Assembly (NCBI GenBank): GCA_902806565.1
Contig: CADCXA010000012.1
Span: 186,001-250,000 of the forward strand
Reading direction: 5' to 3'
Origin: Hypoxylon rubiginosum
Taxonomy: Eukaryota > Ascomycota > Sordariomycetes > Xylariales > Hypoxylaceae
DNA: 64,000 nt
Position numbers and translations under genes: made by a program. Under the pieces are notes generated by a model. That model worked only from the letters and a program-made list of their open reading frames with translations, was not told where the DNA came from and did no database searches. Below, piece by piece: positions 23,142 to 33,596 of the stretch (within the stretch, counting starts at the first letter, position 1; the number at the start of each line of letters is the position of its first letter).

Positions 23142-24432
23142 ATGTCCGGCATCATCAACCAGATTTGGCACAAGTCGCCCGGGCCCGGGCACGGGCCCAA
23201 GTCTGTAAACGGCGACAAAGAATCACGCGGCACCAAGCGCAAAGCGAAGGGCGACCCTTACGAAGATATAGACGATGGTAAGATCATAGCTTATTTGGGA
23301 GAGCTCCACCCTGTCTTCTACGAACCATATGCACCATCTTCGCATCTGCTGCTGACTCGTCCAAACAGACGACCCGATCCCCAAAATGACGCCTTCGACC
23401 CAACGCGCCCGATCGCGCATTTCCTCCGAAGTATCCAGCCCTGGCGCTAAGGGACGGCCCTCGACTGCTAGCAGAGCCAGTAGTATGACCAAACCAACAC
23501 AGTCCATGCTTTATTCGCTGTAGCTAACATGCAGAGTAGAGCGTCGAAGTCGCTCATCGGGCACCCGGAGGGTTGACGCGGCCGAGGGATCGCGCGCCGA
23601 CGCCAATGCAAACCTAGCCCGCGCTCAAGAGCCCCAAGCTGCACGTTTGCAGCCCCAGTCCGAAGGCGAATATACCCAGAGTTCGCTCGTCCCGGTGGCC
23701 GACATGGGAATTCCCGGTATGTGCCTCGTCCTCCTGTTTGGTGCCCTTTTTTTTCTTTGTCAATTCTAACCCGTGTCTTTCCACATAGAGCCCGCCGAGG
23801 AGAGCAACGCCACCGAAAACGCACAGGACCCTGCTAATGATATCGCAACGGGACCTGCTGACAAGCATATCGCGAAGGGCGTTGCTAAGGGCGTTGCCAA
23901 GGGGAAAGCTAAGGCTACTAAAGTGGAAACTAAAGTGGAAGAAGAGGGAGAGGAACATAAGGAGGCTGACGAACGCGAGGAGCAGGAAGTCGAAGCTCTC
24001 CTCGAACACCGGATGGCGAAGGACAACAGCGGCCGAGTGGAACTTCTCGTTCATTGGGCCGGAGAGGAAGCGGAGGAAGACACTTGGGAGGCAGAAGAAG
24101 AGATACAGAATGGCGCGGGAGAGACTCTGTATGCCTACTGGAAGGCGCGAGGTGGCCGGACGAATGCTCTTTTCATCAAGCCTAGGAATCCGCCTCCCGA
24201 GGTTTACCACGTTTACAACATTCTGGGCCACGAGAAGAAGACAAGAGGTGGCTTCGAATTTGAGGTTCACTGGGTAGGCCACCCCCCGACGCGTGGTGAG
24301 ACCACGATGGAAGCTGAGCCCAAGCTGAGAAAGACTGCACCCGAAGCGCTAGAAGAGTACTGGGAAAGTGTCGGTGGTCGCGACAAGTTCCTGGCTAAGC
24401 GTGGCCGCAACAAGAAGGCAAGGACCGATTAA
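23142..24432 (+). CDS. protein with two chromodomain-like modules (HP1-like)
   Basis: I propose four exons: 23142-23277, 23369-23482, 23537-23716 and 23789-24432, giving 357 residues. The exon 1, 3 and 4 borders are standard; the exon 2/3 junction (GTATGA donor, CAGAG acceptor) is the weakest part. The N-terminal 200 residues are low-complexity, charged and probably disordered, with KGVAKGVAKGKAKATK near 173. Module 1 (about 210-263) reads EVEALLEHRM, LLVHWAGEE, DTWE and ends YWKARGGR. Module 2 (about 282-341) reads VYNILGHEKK, FEVHWVGH and ends YWESVGGR. Both keep the chromodomain core (xxVxWxG, then an acidic helix and YW). Chromodomains read methylated histone lysines; the two-module layout recalls HP1 with chromo and chromoshadow domains, but module 2 looks like a second chromodomain. 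Module 2 lacks the usual TWE (it has TTME), so its methyl-lysine cage may be incomplete. Confidence 0.78.
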
Positions 24433-25536
24433 GATGACGACTCTATTTCTTGGCGACTTCATACGTGGTTTATCTGTACATACGTCTTTGTTCCCCTATT
24501 CTCTTCGGGCCATGGGAAGCATTCGCGAGGCTTGGTTTGCATCATATGGGGCGTTGGGGAGATGATGAATTCCAGAGGGAGAAGGAAAAAAAAAATAGGT
24601 ACGTGTTGGTGGGCATCAGTTGGGTCGTATATCTCAGTATTCTGCTAAGATATGTGTGTCGTCGGTTACTTCAAATGGACTGGTGTATCTGGAACAATAC
24701 AAGAGACCTGACGAGATGGTTATACCCTACCTTGTTTCTTGATTTATGTTTTCTTGCTAGGAATTGCATTTCACATCAAAGGCTTCTATGATTTTGTGCA
24801 CTGCAGGCTCCAAATTTGAGGAAAAACCACAACGTATAGTCATACCTAATACTACTGACAGCCATATATTCGTTATACACGAGAGGGATCTTGTATTACC
24901 TAAATATAGCTGTTCCTTTGAAGCCAGCCTATCCTTGTTAGTATTCGGATAGACCTGCTCACGTAAGACGATAAGACGATGGAATATACGGAATATAATA
25001 TTTGATAATGCTAAGTTTAATAGGAGGTAGGTTGGGCGTAGAAACGTCTCTACTCCTATTGGTCAGAGCTTCAAATCTACCTGGCTACCTAGTAGGGACT
25101 TTCTCCTAGCGAATAAGCGCTAATGCGAACAAGGTTATGAATGTTATGAATGCTCAGAGCTCTTTTCTATCCTCGATATCAAATAGACGGGACTTATATC
25201 GTTTACATCCTAGACGACCTTAGTTCGATTTTCAGGCTCCTATCCCCTTCAATCCTACCTATAACCGTACTTCTCGGCCGCCGAGGAAGGCCGAACCCGA
25301 TGTCGTCGACGGCTACCTCCTCCCGAACGTCTAGGATCAGCCCAGTCTTGTTTAATTTGCCCATGATTGATGCCTGCCTAGTATATACTTCTTCTTTCTT
25401 CTACCCATCGTAGACCTCTGGGGTTTAAATAGCAGCAGAGCCACTTGATTCTAAGAACTTCGTGTGCCAAGCTCGAGCAAACCAGCCCGGGAGTCAACAT
25501 CCATTAGAAGCTGTACGTCCACCTATCGAGGCAACT
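24433..25536. other. intergenic, 1.1 kb
   Basis: This is the 3' flank of the chromodomain gene and 5' flank of the acetyltransferase-like gene. Overlapping short ORFs lack starts or homology signals. No feature is supported. Confidence 0.5.
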
Positions 25537-27163
25537 ATGATTGGCACGAAAGGAAAGAAACTGCCGAGCAAAAATGCTAAGGCAAAGGTTATCCGACCTC
25601 TCGGATACTTGTAGGTTCAGAGCATATGTTGTTATCAAGGCTGATACTCGCTAATTCGTGTTTAGAGAACGTTTCGAGGCGGCTCTGCACTCACTTGGCT
25701 TCTATAAGAGTTCTATGGTAACCTGCCGCTTTGCTTTTCCCGCATCGCTTATGCCAGGGCCAGGTCTAGCCCCGGACGATCTACTCGCAACCCTCATGCA
25801 GAAAGTCGAGTCGGCAATCGCCCTCATCGTTCTGGAGCACCCTCTCTTACGCGTCGGGATGCGCAACGAGCACGCACGAAAGCCCGCCTTCGTCGAGTTG
25901 GAGAGCGTCGATTTTCGCAACCACATCGAGTGGAGGACGTTGAGCCCCTCGGTGGATTACGAGCTCGAGTTCTTGAGGCTAATCAGGGATCGCCTCGACG
26001 TAAAGGTCGAATCTCCCGAGACCAAACCCGCATGGCGCATCCTCGTCTTACATGCTGAGGGCACCGACTTCGTGGATATTATGTGCGAATGGGGCCATGC
26101 GCATATCGACGGCATAAGTGTGAAGATACTCCATGAAGCTCTGTTGAGAAAACTGAACAACGGTGACGAAGCGAGGCCGAGTATTTTCAAGGACCGGGTG
26201 CTCACAATACCACCCGAGAAGCGGAGAGACCTACTGCCGCCACTTCATACGCTCTGCGATTTCCCCCTCACAACTCGCTGGGCTGTGACGACCCTGTGGA
26301 AGGAAGTGAAGCTACCAGTTCTATCAGGGAATTCTGACCTCCTGGCAAACTGGGCGCCGATTCAGCTCCGGCCATACGTGACACAATACCGGCATTTCAG
26401 CCTCGATAACGATATCTTACAAAAGGTGCTGGTTGCTTGCCGGGAGCACAAAACGACACTCACAGGCCTACTGCAAGCGCTCGCGATGTTCAGCCTTGCG
26501 ATGCGGCTATCGCCCGAGAAGGCGCGAGGGTTCATCGGAACGACCGTCGTCAACCTACGGCCAATCATGTCTTCCAAGTTTCTACAGTCGCACAACATAG
26601 ATCCGAATAACACCATGGCGAACTTCGTGACCGTGGTAGACCACGAGTACGATGCCGAGCTAGTAGCCAATATCAGAGCGCGCGCCAACGAGAGCTCGGG
26701 TCAAGAAACGCACAATCGTATGGCCACGCTTGAGGAATTCCTCTGGCCGACTGCTGAGAAGGTGAGGGGCGACCTGCAGAGGAAATTAGATGAGGGAACG
26801 AAAAACGACCAGATGGGCCTCCTGAAGTTCGTCCCCGATTTCCGACTGCTGCTCAAGGATTGGGCGAAGAAGCCTAGGGTCACTTCCATCGCTGTCACAA
26901 ATTTGGGCGTAATCGACGGGAACCCTTCCAACGCCAGCGCCACCGAAACGGAAGGAGAGCTACGTGGTAAATGGACCATTGATCGCGCGGTATTTTCCGT
27001 AAGCCCCGAGGTTCACTATGCAGCGTTCGTCATCTGCCCTCTTGCTGTCAAAGGTAAGGAGTTGTACGTATCATGTGACTGGCAAGACGCTGCCATGGAC
27101 ATGACGCTGGCAGAGGGGATCGTGGCTGATTTGGAGTCTTGGCTGCGATACTTTGGCCGATAG
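25537..27163 (+). CDS. alcohol acetyltransferase-like protein (AATase, CoA-dependent acyltransferase fold)
   Basis: There are two exons: 25537-25610, an intron 25611-25665 (GTAGGT donor, GCTAAT branch, TTTAG acceptor) and 25666-27163, giving 523 residues. The intron was placed because exon 1 supplies VIRPLGYL and exon 2 ERFEAALHSLGFY; together they make the RPLGxLE...LGFY opening typical of alcohol acetyltransferases. The catalytic motif HxxxDG is intact (HAHIDG; H169, D173, G174), in a setting WGHAHIDGISVKILHEALL. A C-terminal stretch YVSCDWQDAAMD occupies the place of the DFGWG-like motif. Family members transfer acetyl or acyl from CoA to alcohols or sphingoid bases. The acceptor is unknown here. 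The single-exon frame starts only at a GTG, so the upstream exon is needed. No core biosynthetic enzyme is nearby, so it is probably not part of a cluster. Confidence 0.86.
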
Positions 27164-28334
27164 TCGCCAGAGAGGGCGTCCTAGGGCATACATCACCACA
27201 GCCTACACGCTGTAGGAAATAGCTTCCTATGGTATGGTTATGTTCCTATCCAACGAGTAGACGCCTGTCATAGGTAAGCATGTTAGCAAGGCCTTGGCCG
27301 GAGGGGGGGTTGGGAAGAAAGGGGGAGTGTGCTTGTGTTAGGTTCTTTAAAGAAAAGTTCGAGGGCAGTGTTTTCTTTTTTAACAGCATTTGAGGACGGT
27401 TGCATTTTGCCCCCTATTATTATCAGAGAGATATTTCTCAACGGCTTTCAAAGACAACCTAATAAGAATGCTTTCAGCTACAACTTCTGTCATCAACTCC
27501 CAAATTTAGAGCTTACCCTTTTGAAGCCATATGAGTTCGTTTCGGGTTACGAGGTTTTCTTAACTTGCTATTGCATGGATCGATATGCCCCTACGAGTTG
27601 AGAGGAGTTGAAGCAATCACATATATAATTATAGAATGTTGATTAAACTTATGATCGTCGGTCTGAAATCTACCTAAGAGTCAGACTGTATTTCTTACGG
27701 TTTTCTAGAATCGAACCATGACGGTCCAACTTCTGGATCTTGAAATAGAGGCGTAGATCTGCCGATCATCGACCCCCTGTGCACGGTACGGTATGATGTA
27801 AGCTGCAAGCTCTACTGTCTGCTACGGCTCGCCCTGGCAGCCCTGGTATAATGCAAGGCGGCCACACCCGACCCGACTTCTTCCTTATACGTGTCTATGC
27901 ATACGCCCATCCCGCGGTGCAGTCTAGTATCACACGTAAGAGTTAGTAAATGATCTGACAGCATATTACGCTATACGTCTCCGACGAAACGGGTTTGCTG
28001 TTTGTTGGCGCCGAAACCTGCATCTGATGGCTTTTTTCGAAACGTTGGTATTCATGCGTACTATCGCACTATCTTGGTCACTATATCTACCTACATGTAG
28101 GTAAGACGTAAGGTACATGTATTTAGAAGCCGCTGTTTGGCGCCTTCGTCTTGAAACGATGAGCGCTATGTACTTGGAATGAGTATGTTTCATGGTCGGG
28201 ATATCCTTCGTCTGGCCTAGATAAGGAAATGTGATAGATATCGACAGGGCAGGAGGAACTACATACGACGTTAATTTGGAGATAGTTACCTGGATTTCGG
28301 CCGATGGAATCCGTCTTACGAATGTTACATCGTT

Positions 28335-28380
28335 TGAGCCCGCCTGAGCCCGCCTGAGCCCGCCTGAGCCCGCCTGAACC
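28335..28380 (+). repeat. 10-mer tandem repeat (GAGCCCGCCT)
   Basis: Four copies of a 10-base unit lie in direct array, the last diverging (GAACC). Confidence 0.9.
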
Positions 28381-28840
28381 CTGAAAGTGTGAGGTCTATG
28401 TAATAGGTATTCTAGAATTCGTAGAAAAGAAGGACAAATTCCCTGGTGGCGAGGAGGTTCCATAGGATCGCGAACCGCGGATAGCAAATGACAGGTAGTC
28501 GAGGGATCTGCAATGCAACGGTAGCGCAGCGCATAGCTGTCGTGCAGCCCACGCAGCGTAGCAAGCTTATGTCCTATTCCGGGCCTGGGGAGTGGGCGCT
28601 CGAATGAAAATTAGCTCAAAAAGCCGTGGGCAGCGCAGTACGTACATAGAAGCTGTCATGGGGGTGGGTAGAAGCGATTCGTCGGCATTAAGAGGCCGTT
28701 CGCGAATCGAATCATTAGCGACTGAGGTGCCGCGCCGGGCTGGCCGGGCTACTGCAGGTCTCGAAAACGCGGGGAGGTTCCATTACCCATTACCTTCAGT
28801 CCCAGGGTAGGGAAATAGATATGGCTGCGCGTAATTCATG

Positions 28841-28869
28841 TTGGCAGGTTGGCAGGTTGGCAGGTTGGC
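28841..28869 (+). repeat. 8-mer tandem repeat (TTGGCAGG)
   Basis: Three and a half exact copies of the unit are visible. Confidence 0.9.
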
Positions 28870-29165
28870 CGTGTTGGTATCCTGGCGCATCGACGAAAAC
28901 ATGTTTGACTTACATAGTACTGACATCGTTGCCATTGTATCGTACAAAAACAGATTAGCCACTTGGATGACTCCCCGAACACTAGAGAAAGAAACCTCTT
29001 GTCCTTGGCGTCATACGCTGCGTCAGGGAACATTGAAGATAAAGAAGTCGATGATCGACAGGTTGACAGTAACGCATAAACCTCGCAGCTGTTGAAAATA
29101 GAAAATGGCATTGCCACCGATAAAGGGGTCATGAGGACAAGAGAACTTGCAGCCTAGTACCTAGA

Positions 29166-29167
<2 letters not shown>

Positions 29168-29207
<40 letters not shown>

Positions 29208-29208
29208 C
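29168..29208 (+). repeat. CAGG tetranucleotide microsatellite
   Basis: About ten uninterrupted copies of CAGG are present. This tract is expected to vary in length between strains. Confidence 0.92.
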
Positions 29209-29669
29209 TGGGTATCGTATCTGTAGGCTACATATGTACATATGTACATATGTATGTACATGTACCTGTTTATGATAACAACATTAAGTTGCAAAGAGAC
29301 CATCCCATTGCAGATGTAACCTACCCTTTCGCTTTTCCTTTTCTTTTGCGCGACTTGTGCGTAGTGGCACACGTGTTAGCTGACTTGAAAGGCTTGGGGC
29401 GTTTAGGGGTTTGAATCGGTGGCCAAAATCCACTAAAGTCAGCTTCTGTATTGTACTGGCAGACTGGCTACTGGGCGGGCTTTGGATGTTGGGGGGGGCA
29501 GGGGGTCAAGGGGTGGGGTGGGTGTGGTGAGACAGGGCGACATCGCGCTGAAAAAGCGCAAACCCCGCACAAACCACGCATTATCACTTACTGCTCTGAT
29601 TGGCCAACAGCCTATGTGGGTGCCCTGATTCGGAATATTTAGGGTCCCACTTATTTGGTATCTGTCGAG

Positions 29670-29675
29670 TATAAA
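29670..29675 (+). promoter_or_regulatory. TATA box of the metallothionein gene
   Basis: TATAAA lies 156 bases upstream of the metallothionein ATG, followed by a CT-rich and CA-rich leader. Position and the small inducible-type gene make a promoter role likely; no metal-response element was identified with confidence. Confidence 0.5.
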
Positions 29676-29825
29676 TGTCAGTTCAAGACCCCTTCTTGTG
29701 AGTTTTTCTTCCTAACAGCCAACAAGCACACTACGATCAGATTCAGACCAAGATCAGAAGCAAATTCGCTCACAATATCAAACCCTTTTTAAAACACTTC
29801 CAACAACCATCAACCACCAGTCAAA

Positions 29826-30077
29826 ATGAAGGGTGAATGCGGATGCGCTGACAACTGTAAGTCATTCGCCCACTATCTTCATATTCTATCCCCTTACCCC
29901 GTACCTTCTTATCGAACAATCCAACTACATCGTGTGGTTGGATTGGATCAGATCCGATCCGATCCGATCATACTAGATCCGATCCACTATTGACCAATCT
30001 TTGATCTGTGAAATCATGATGCTAACAGTCTCCTTTCAATAGGCGAATGCGGCTCTAGCTGCTCGTGCGGCAAATAA
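29826..30077 (+). CDS. fungal copper-type metallothionein, 21 residues
   Basis: There are two tiny exons: 29826-29856 and 30043-30077, split by a 186-base intron (GTAAGT donor, GCTAAC branch, CAATAG acceptor) within the codon for Cys11. The spliced protein has 21 residues and six cysteines, at 5, 7, 11, 13, 17 and 19, as three CxC pairs. The remainder is Gly, Ser, Lys and acidic residues, with no aromatics. This is the pattern of the very short Cu(I)-binding metallothioneins of filamentous ascomycetes such as Neurospora, which have seven cysteines in about 25 residues. It binds copper, perhaps zinc or cadmium, through thiolate clusters in the cytosol. A TATA box lies upstream and the ATG context is TCAAAATGA. 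The gene is far below normal ORF length limits and would be missed without splicing. Confidence 0.92.
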
Positions 30078-31364
30078 GTGACTACTCTTTAATGCAGGAC
30101 CCTGCTACTTCACCCTGGATTTCACTTCAACCTTCATATGAATCGACCACCCGACAGAGTGTGATAAACACACGGCCATGCCTCTCGCGAGATTATGAGA
30201 AACTCGAGGAGCTCGGGCGGTTATTGGGGGAGGAATGAGGGAGAAAGGCGTGTCGTAGCTAGTTACTAGCCATTCCTTATTACGTTGTTGGATACACTCT
30301 TTCTTGTTGCATAGAAATATGTTCTGGTCTTCTCACGTTTTGTCGCCACCCATAAACCTGATGTCTAGTGATTCCGCGACTCTATCTAGCCCTGGTCCAA
30401 GTCCTATGCCAGACTTATCACCTAGTATCTTTTGTAGCGTCTAGTGTGGATAGCTGCGTCACGAACCCAATGACCTCAATCGAATGCACCTCACTCCTAC
30501 GATAGGGAACTTGTTTTCCCGCTCTAGGGGGTGGGTAGAAGGCCGATTACCGGCATTTATGACAACCACTATATTCCTACATAGGTACCTAGGTATAATA
30601 AGATAACAACTACTTCGTATACTTCCCAATACTGTTGAGCGGCTGGCGCGCTGGTAGACTTGGAAATTGATTTTCGGTAGGGAATCAACAGCCAATCATT
30701 TTACCTCCTGCGGAATTATAACTTACTAAAGAGGTAATATTAGAGACAAGGGACAAGGGGCTATAAGGGTGATGAAGACTCAGTTAGCCTAAGTTAAAAG
30801 GGTACAATGATTATAAATAAAGCAAGTATGACAAGTCAGTATAAGAAGCTATGAAACTAAACTACCTTGGTATGCTATCCATCTTGCTATTGATCGATTA
30901 TCCGTCCTAACGAGGCGATTCAGGAAGATGACTGCGAACCATGTTGATGGTTCTTGTTGGAGCTACTGAGTACCAACAGCGCTCGAGGTGAATAGAAGGG
31001 ATATACGATCCGGTCTCTAAGCCTAGGTCAGAGGTAGATAAAAGGGTTGGGGTTGCTAGAGGTGAAATGGCACAAGCACACGCTGGCTCAATCGAATCAA
31101 AAGCGCCCCCTAGCTTGATGAACCGATCTACTTGTTATCTTTGATATCTTTGATACGTAGGTACTCAACAATCTCTTCAAGCTTATGCGACCTTGCGCTG
31201 CTGTTGCTAATTCTGATCGAAATCAAGAATGGATTTCATAAAATTTATCTGTCTCGAGTTGATTCAATACGCGAGTAGCTTTGGCATTGCAGAGCTTACA
31301 GATTTGATGACGACCATATATGTCCCTAGGTATCTGGCAAACCTGATTGGATTGCTACACCGTT
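30078..31364. other. intergenic between convergent genes, 1.3 kb
   Basis: This is the 3' DNA of the metallothionein gene and of the nucleolar-type protein gene. A TACCTAGGTA palindrome lies at 30586. No ORF or RNA gene is supported. Confidence 0.5.
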
Positions 31365-33035
31365 CTAGATTGCTCGCTCTGCACGAGCCCGATTCTCTCT
31401 ATACCGCTTCTCCTTCGACGCTGCCTTTCTCCTCTTCCTCCAGGACCGATTGAGGTCTCCCCGACTCTCCCAGAATTGCTTCTGAAAATCACTGACAGCG
31501 GTCTGCTTGTCACCGCCAACCGCGGTAGTCTCGTTACTCGTATCAGCCATGATAGTGTCTTCATCATCATTACCATCCTGGTCAACCCCACTATCCTCCT
31601 CATCTTCGTCTTCCTCGTCGACTGAGTTCTGTCTGGGCCAGAGGTTGAATGTCCGGCTACTAGGATGCGCGGTATCTGGCGTAGGCGCAGCACTGCGCAG
31701 GTTCCTAAATTCGAAGTCCTGTTTCGTGAAGGGTGTCATGGGTGGTTGACTCGAGCGTCCCACGGTGTTTTCTTCCTCGATGTCTTCATCATCACCATCA
31801 AAGAAACTGAAAGGTTGAGCTTCCTGAGGAGCGCTAGTAGTGGTTGCGTCACCCTTAGGTCGCTTATATAAAGCCTCAAGGGGGTGCACCTTCGTCGCAG
31901 TTGACGAGGTAGCCGGCGTTGCCGGCGGGATCTTGATAGTGAGACTTGTGACCGAGCTTGATGATTTCGGCCGTGCGGATTCAGTTTTGGAATTTGAAGT
32001 AGGACTGTTCAAAGCCAGCGTTTCCACTTTCAGCTTCTTGGGCGGAGCCATCGTTTCAGCCTTCTCCTCATCCGAGCTATTAGACTCCTCGTCGGAAACC
32101 TCATCATCTTCAGAATCATCAGATGAAGAGCCGCTGCTGCTTGTATCGTCGTCTTCGGCCACAGGGGCGGGCTTCGAAACTTGCGAATTGGCGGAGTTCG
32201 ACTTCGAAGAGTGGCCTCTTGGTCGTTCGCTCACTACTGGTTCGACGACGGTTCCATTCTCATCTACCCAGCCCACACCATCCTCGAAAGTCACAGCCTT
32301 CGAACTGGATTTCTCGGCGGTAGACTTGAGGAATGACGGATGCTTCATAGTCTTTTCAAACTCGTGCATGACCACCTCACGACTACTCTTCCGCTTCTTC
32401 TTGTGTCCAGCAGCGTCGTCGGTATTCTTTGATGGGGAACCAGCATCTGGAAGTTTGGTCTTGAATAGACATTCCGGACCGTCGGTGTACTTAGACTTGA
32501 CATGCTTCCTTTTTTTCTTATCCTTGTCGTCTTTCGATTTCTTTTCCTTTCTAGACTTCTTCCGCTTGTCCTCGATCATCTCGCGTTCTGACGTTGTCCA
32601 TCCTCGCTTCACCTTGCGACCTTCTAATTCGATTCCAGGTGTGACATCAGCCTCGCGCTTCCTCTTCTTGGATTTCTTTTTTTCCTTCTTCGTATCCGTC
32701 GCACCAACGTCGTCGCCTGTAGGTTGGGGGATCGTCTCGGGCTTAGCCTTCTCGATGCGCATCTTGGTTCCTCTTAAGACGGCTCCGTTCAATCTTTTCT
32801 TGATCTTATCGGCGTCCGCGAGAGGTAAATCGACGAAACCGTATTGCTTTTCGGGGAAGGCCTTGATGGTATGGTACGAAATATTCCGGGCGCGAGGCAG
32901 CACAGAAGAGGGGACAATGATGCTTAGTAGCGACTCGTCTAAAGGTGTAACATGCAGTCGCGTATACTGTACAGGGTCGGTAGTGTCGGTAGTCGAGGAT
33001 TCGATGGGCTCGGGAGGGTTGAGGACTGCAGCCAT
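31365..33035 (-). CDS. nucleolar-type Lys-rich RNA-binding protein (NOL8-like RRM)
   Basis: This is a single-exon gene of 556 residues, with its ATG at 33035. The N-terminus (about 25-96) reads like an RNA recognition motif: LHVTPLDESLLSIIV, KQYGFVDLPLADADKIKKRLNG and GTKMRIEKAKPE fit the RRM beta-strand and helix order. Next come a long lysine-rich tract (KKEKKKSKKRKR and further KK runs, about 115-230), the segment AVTFEDGVGWVDENGTVVE, an acidic serine-rich middle (DDDTSSSGSSSDDSEDDE) and a second acidic tract. It ends FWESRGDLNRSWRKRRK, a basic tail. Alternating basic and acidic-serine tracts mark nucleolar ribosome-biogenesis proteins such as SRP40, Nopp140 and NOL8. A role in pre-rRNA processing or 60S assembly is inferred from this composition only. 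The opposite strand shows a 408-codon ORF, which is a shadow of it. Confidence 0.82.
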   Translation of the reverse strand: MAAVLNPPEPIESSTTDTTDPVQYTRLHVTPLDESLLSIIVPSSVLPRARNISYHTIKAFPEKQYGFVDLPLADADKIKKRLNGAVLRGTKMRIEKAKPETIPQPTGDDVGATDTKKEKKKSKKRKREADVTPGIELEGRKVKRGWTTSEREMIEDKRKKSRKEKKSKDDKDKKKRKHVKSKYTDGPECLFKTKLPDAGSPSKNTDDAAGHKKKRKSSREVVMHEFEKTMKHPSFLKSTAEKSSSKAVTFEDGVGWVDENGTVVEPVVSERPRGHSSKSNSANSQVSKPAPVAEDDDTSSSGSSSDDSEDDEVSDEESNSSDEEKAETMAPPKKLKVETLALNSPTSNSKTESARPKSSSSVTSLTIKIPPATPATSSTATKVHPLEALYKRPKGDATTTSAPQEAQPFSFFDGDDEDIEEENTVGRSSQPPMTPFTKQDFEFRNLRSAAPTPDTAHPSSRTFNLWPRQNSVDEEDEDEEDSGVDQDGNDDEDTIMADTSNETTAVGGDKQTAVSDFQKQFWESRGDLNRSWRKRRKAASKEKRYRENRARAERAI

Positions 33036-33596
33036 TGCACTAGAAGGATCTTACGGCATCGCATAGGGGAGCTTTGGTAAGCTCTATGCAAAGTAGCGAA
33101 TGGTGTTGAAGCCCCTGGGCGGCTAAGAAGAATAAAAGTTGCAGGTAGAAAAGGAAAAAAATAAAAGATGAATTAAAAGATCAGATCCATAGATTTGGCG
33201 CCGACTCCACTTTATTTTTATCTATCTCTGACATAGGTGAGCCAGCTGGCTACGGCTAGTAGTACCTGGGTACCATTGATAAGGGATTGGGAATTACCGG
33301 GCCATTTCCTTTTCAAGTCTTAACTGGAGATACCTTCATATTCCTATGTTCCTAGCCCCAACCCCTTTCACAGGATACCATCATATTCGCAATGGTACAA
33401 AAGTTACCTCCTCTTCGATTCGTCAGATCGGTCAGCCAACTTCTATTTCCAATTGATGATAACCCCGACTGACTGGTCCGCCTTAGGTCTTGAAATCTTT
33501 CATGGCCGAGTCGGGCCTAGAGCCGAGGTATTTGAAAACAAACATCCTCCCCTTTATAGAAATTCGCTAAAACTATATCTAGGCTTCTAGGGCCAC
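33036..33596. other. intergenic between divergent genes
   Basis: This is the shared 5' region of the nucleolar-type gene (-) and the thioesterase gene (+). The true first coding exon of the thioesterase may lie here; an ATG at 33502 in CATGG context with a GTATTT donor soon after is one candidate, but its phase does not fit. Confidence 0.4.

Larger units (their letters stand above)
27164..29825. other. long intergenic region, 2.7 kb
   Basis: No gene is supported. It holds a 16-bp palindrome TACCTACATGTAGGTA at 28088, a 10-mer tandem repeat at 28335-28380, a TTGGCAGG repeat at 28841-28869, a CAGG microsatellite at 29168-29208, an ACATATGT-rich stretch at 29229-29260 and, at its right end, the metallothionein promoter. 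A 173-codon ORF (27966-28487, -) crosses one of these repeats and is Arg-rich without a recognisable domain. Confidence 0.5.

Noticed and set aside
27700..27745. GGTTCGATTC-like tRNA B box on the minus strand
   Set aside because: The flanking bases do not form a T-stem and no A box or cloverleaf can be built.
27966..28487. 173-codon minus-strand ORF
   Set aside because: It crosses the 10-mer tandem repeat and has no domain or start context.
28335..29208. CRISPR-like arrays
   Set aside because: Units are direct microsatellites of 4-10 bases without spacers; the host is a eukaryote.
31840..33066. 408-codon plus-strand ORF
   Set aside because: It is the antisense of the Lys-rich nucleolar-type protein; long because Lys/Glu/Ser codon runs avoid stops on the other strand.
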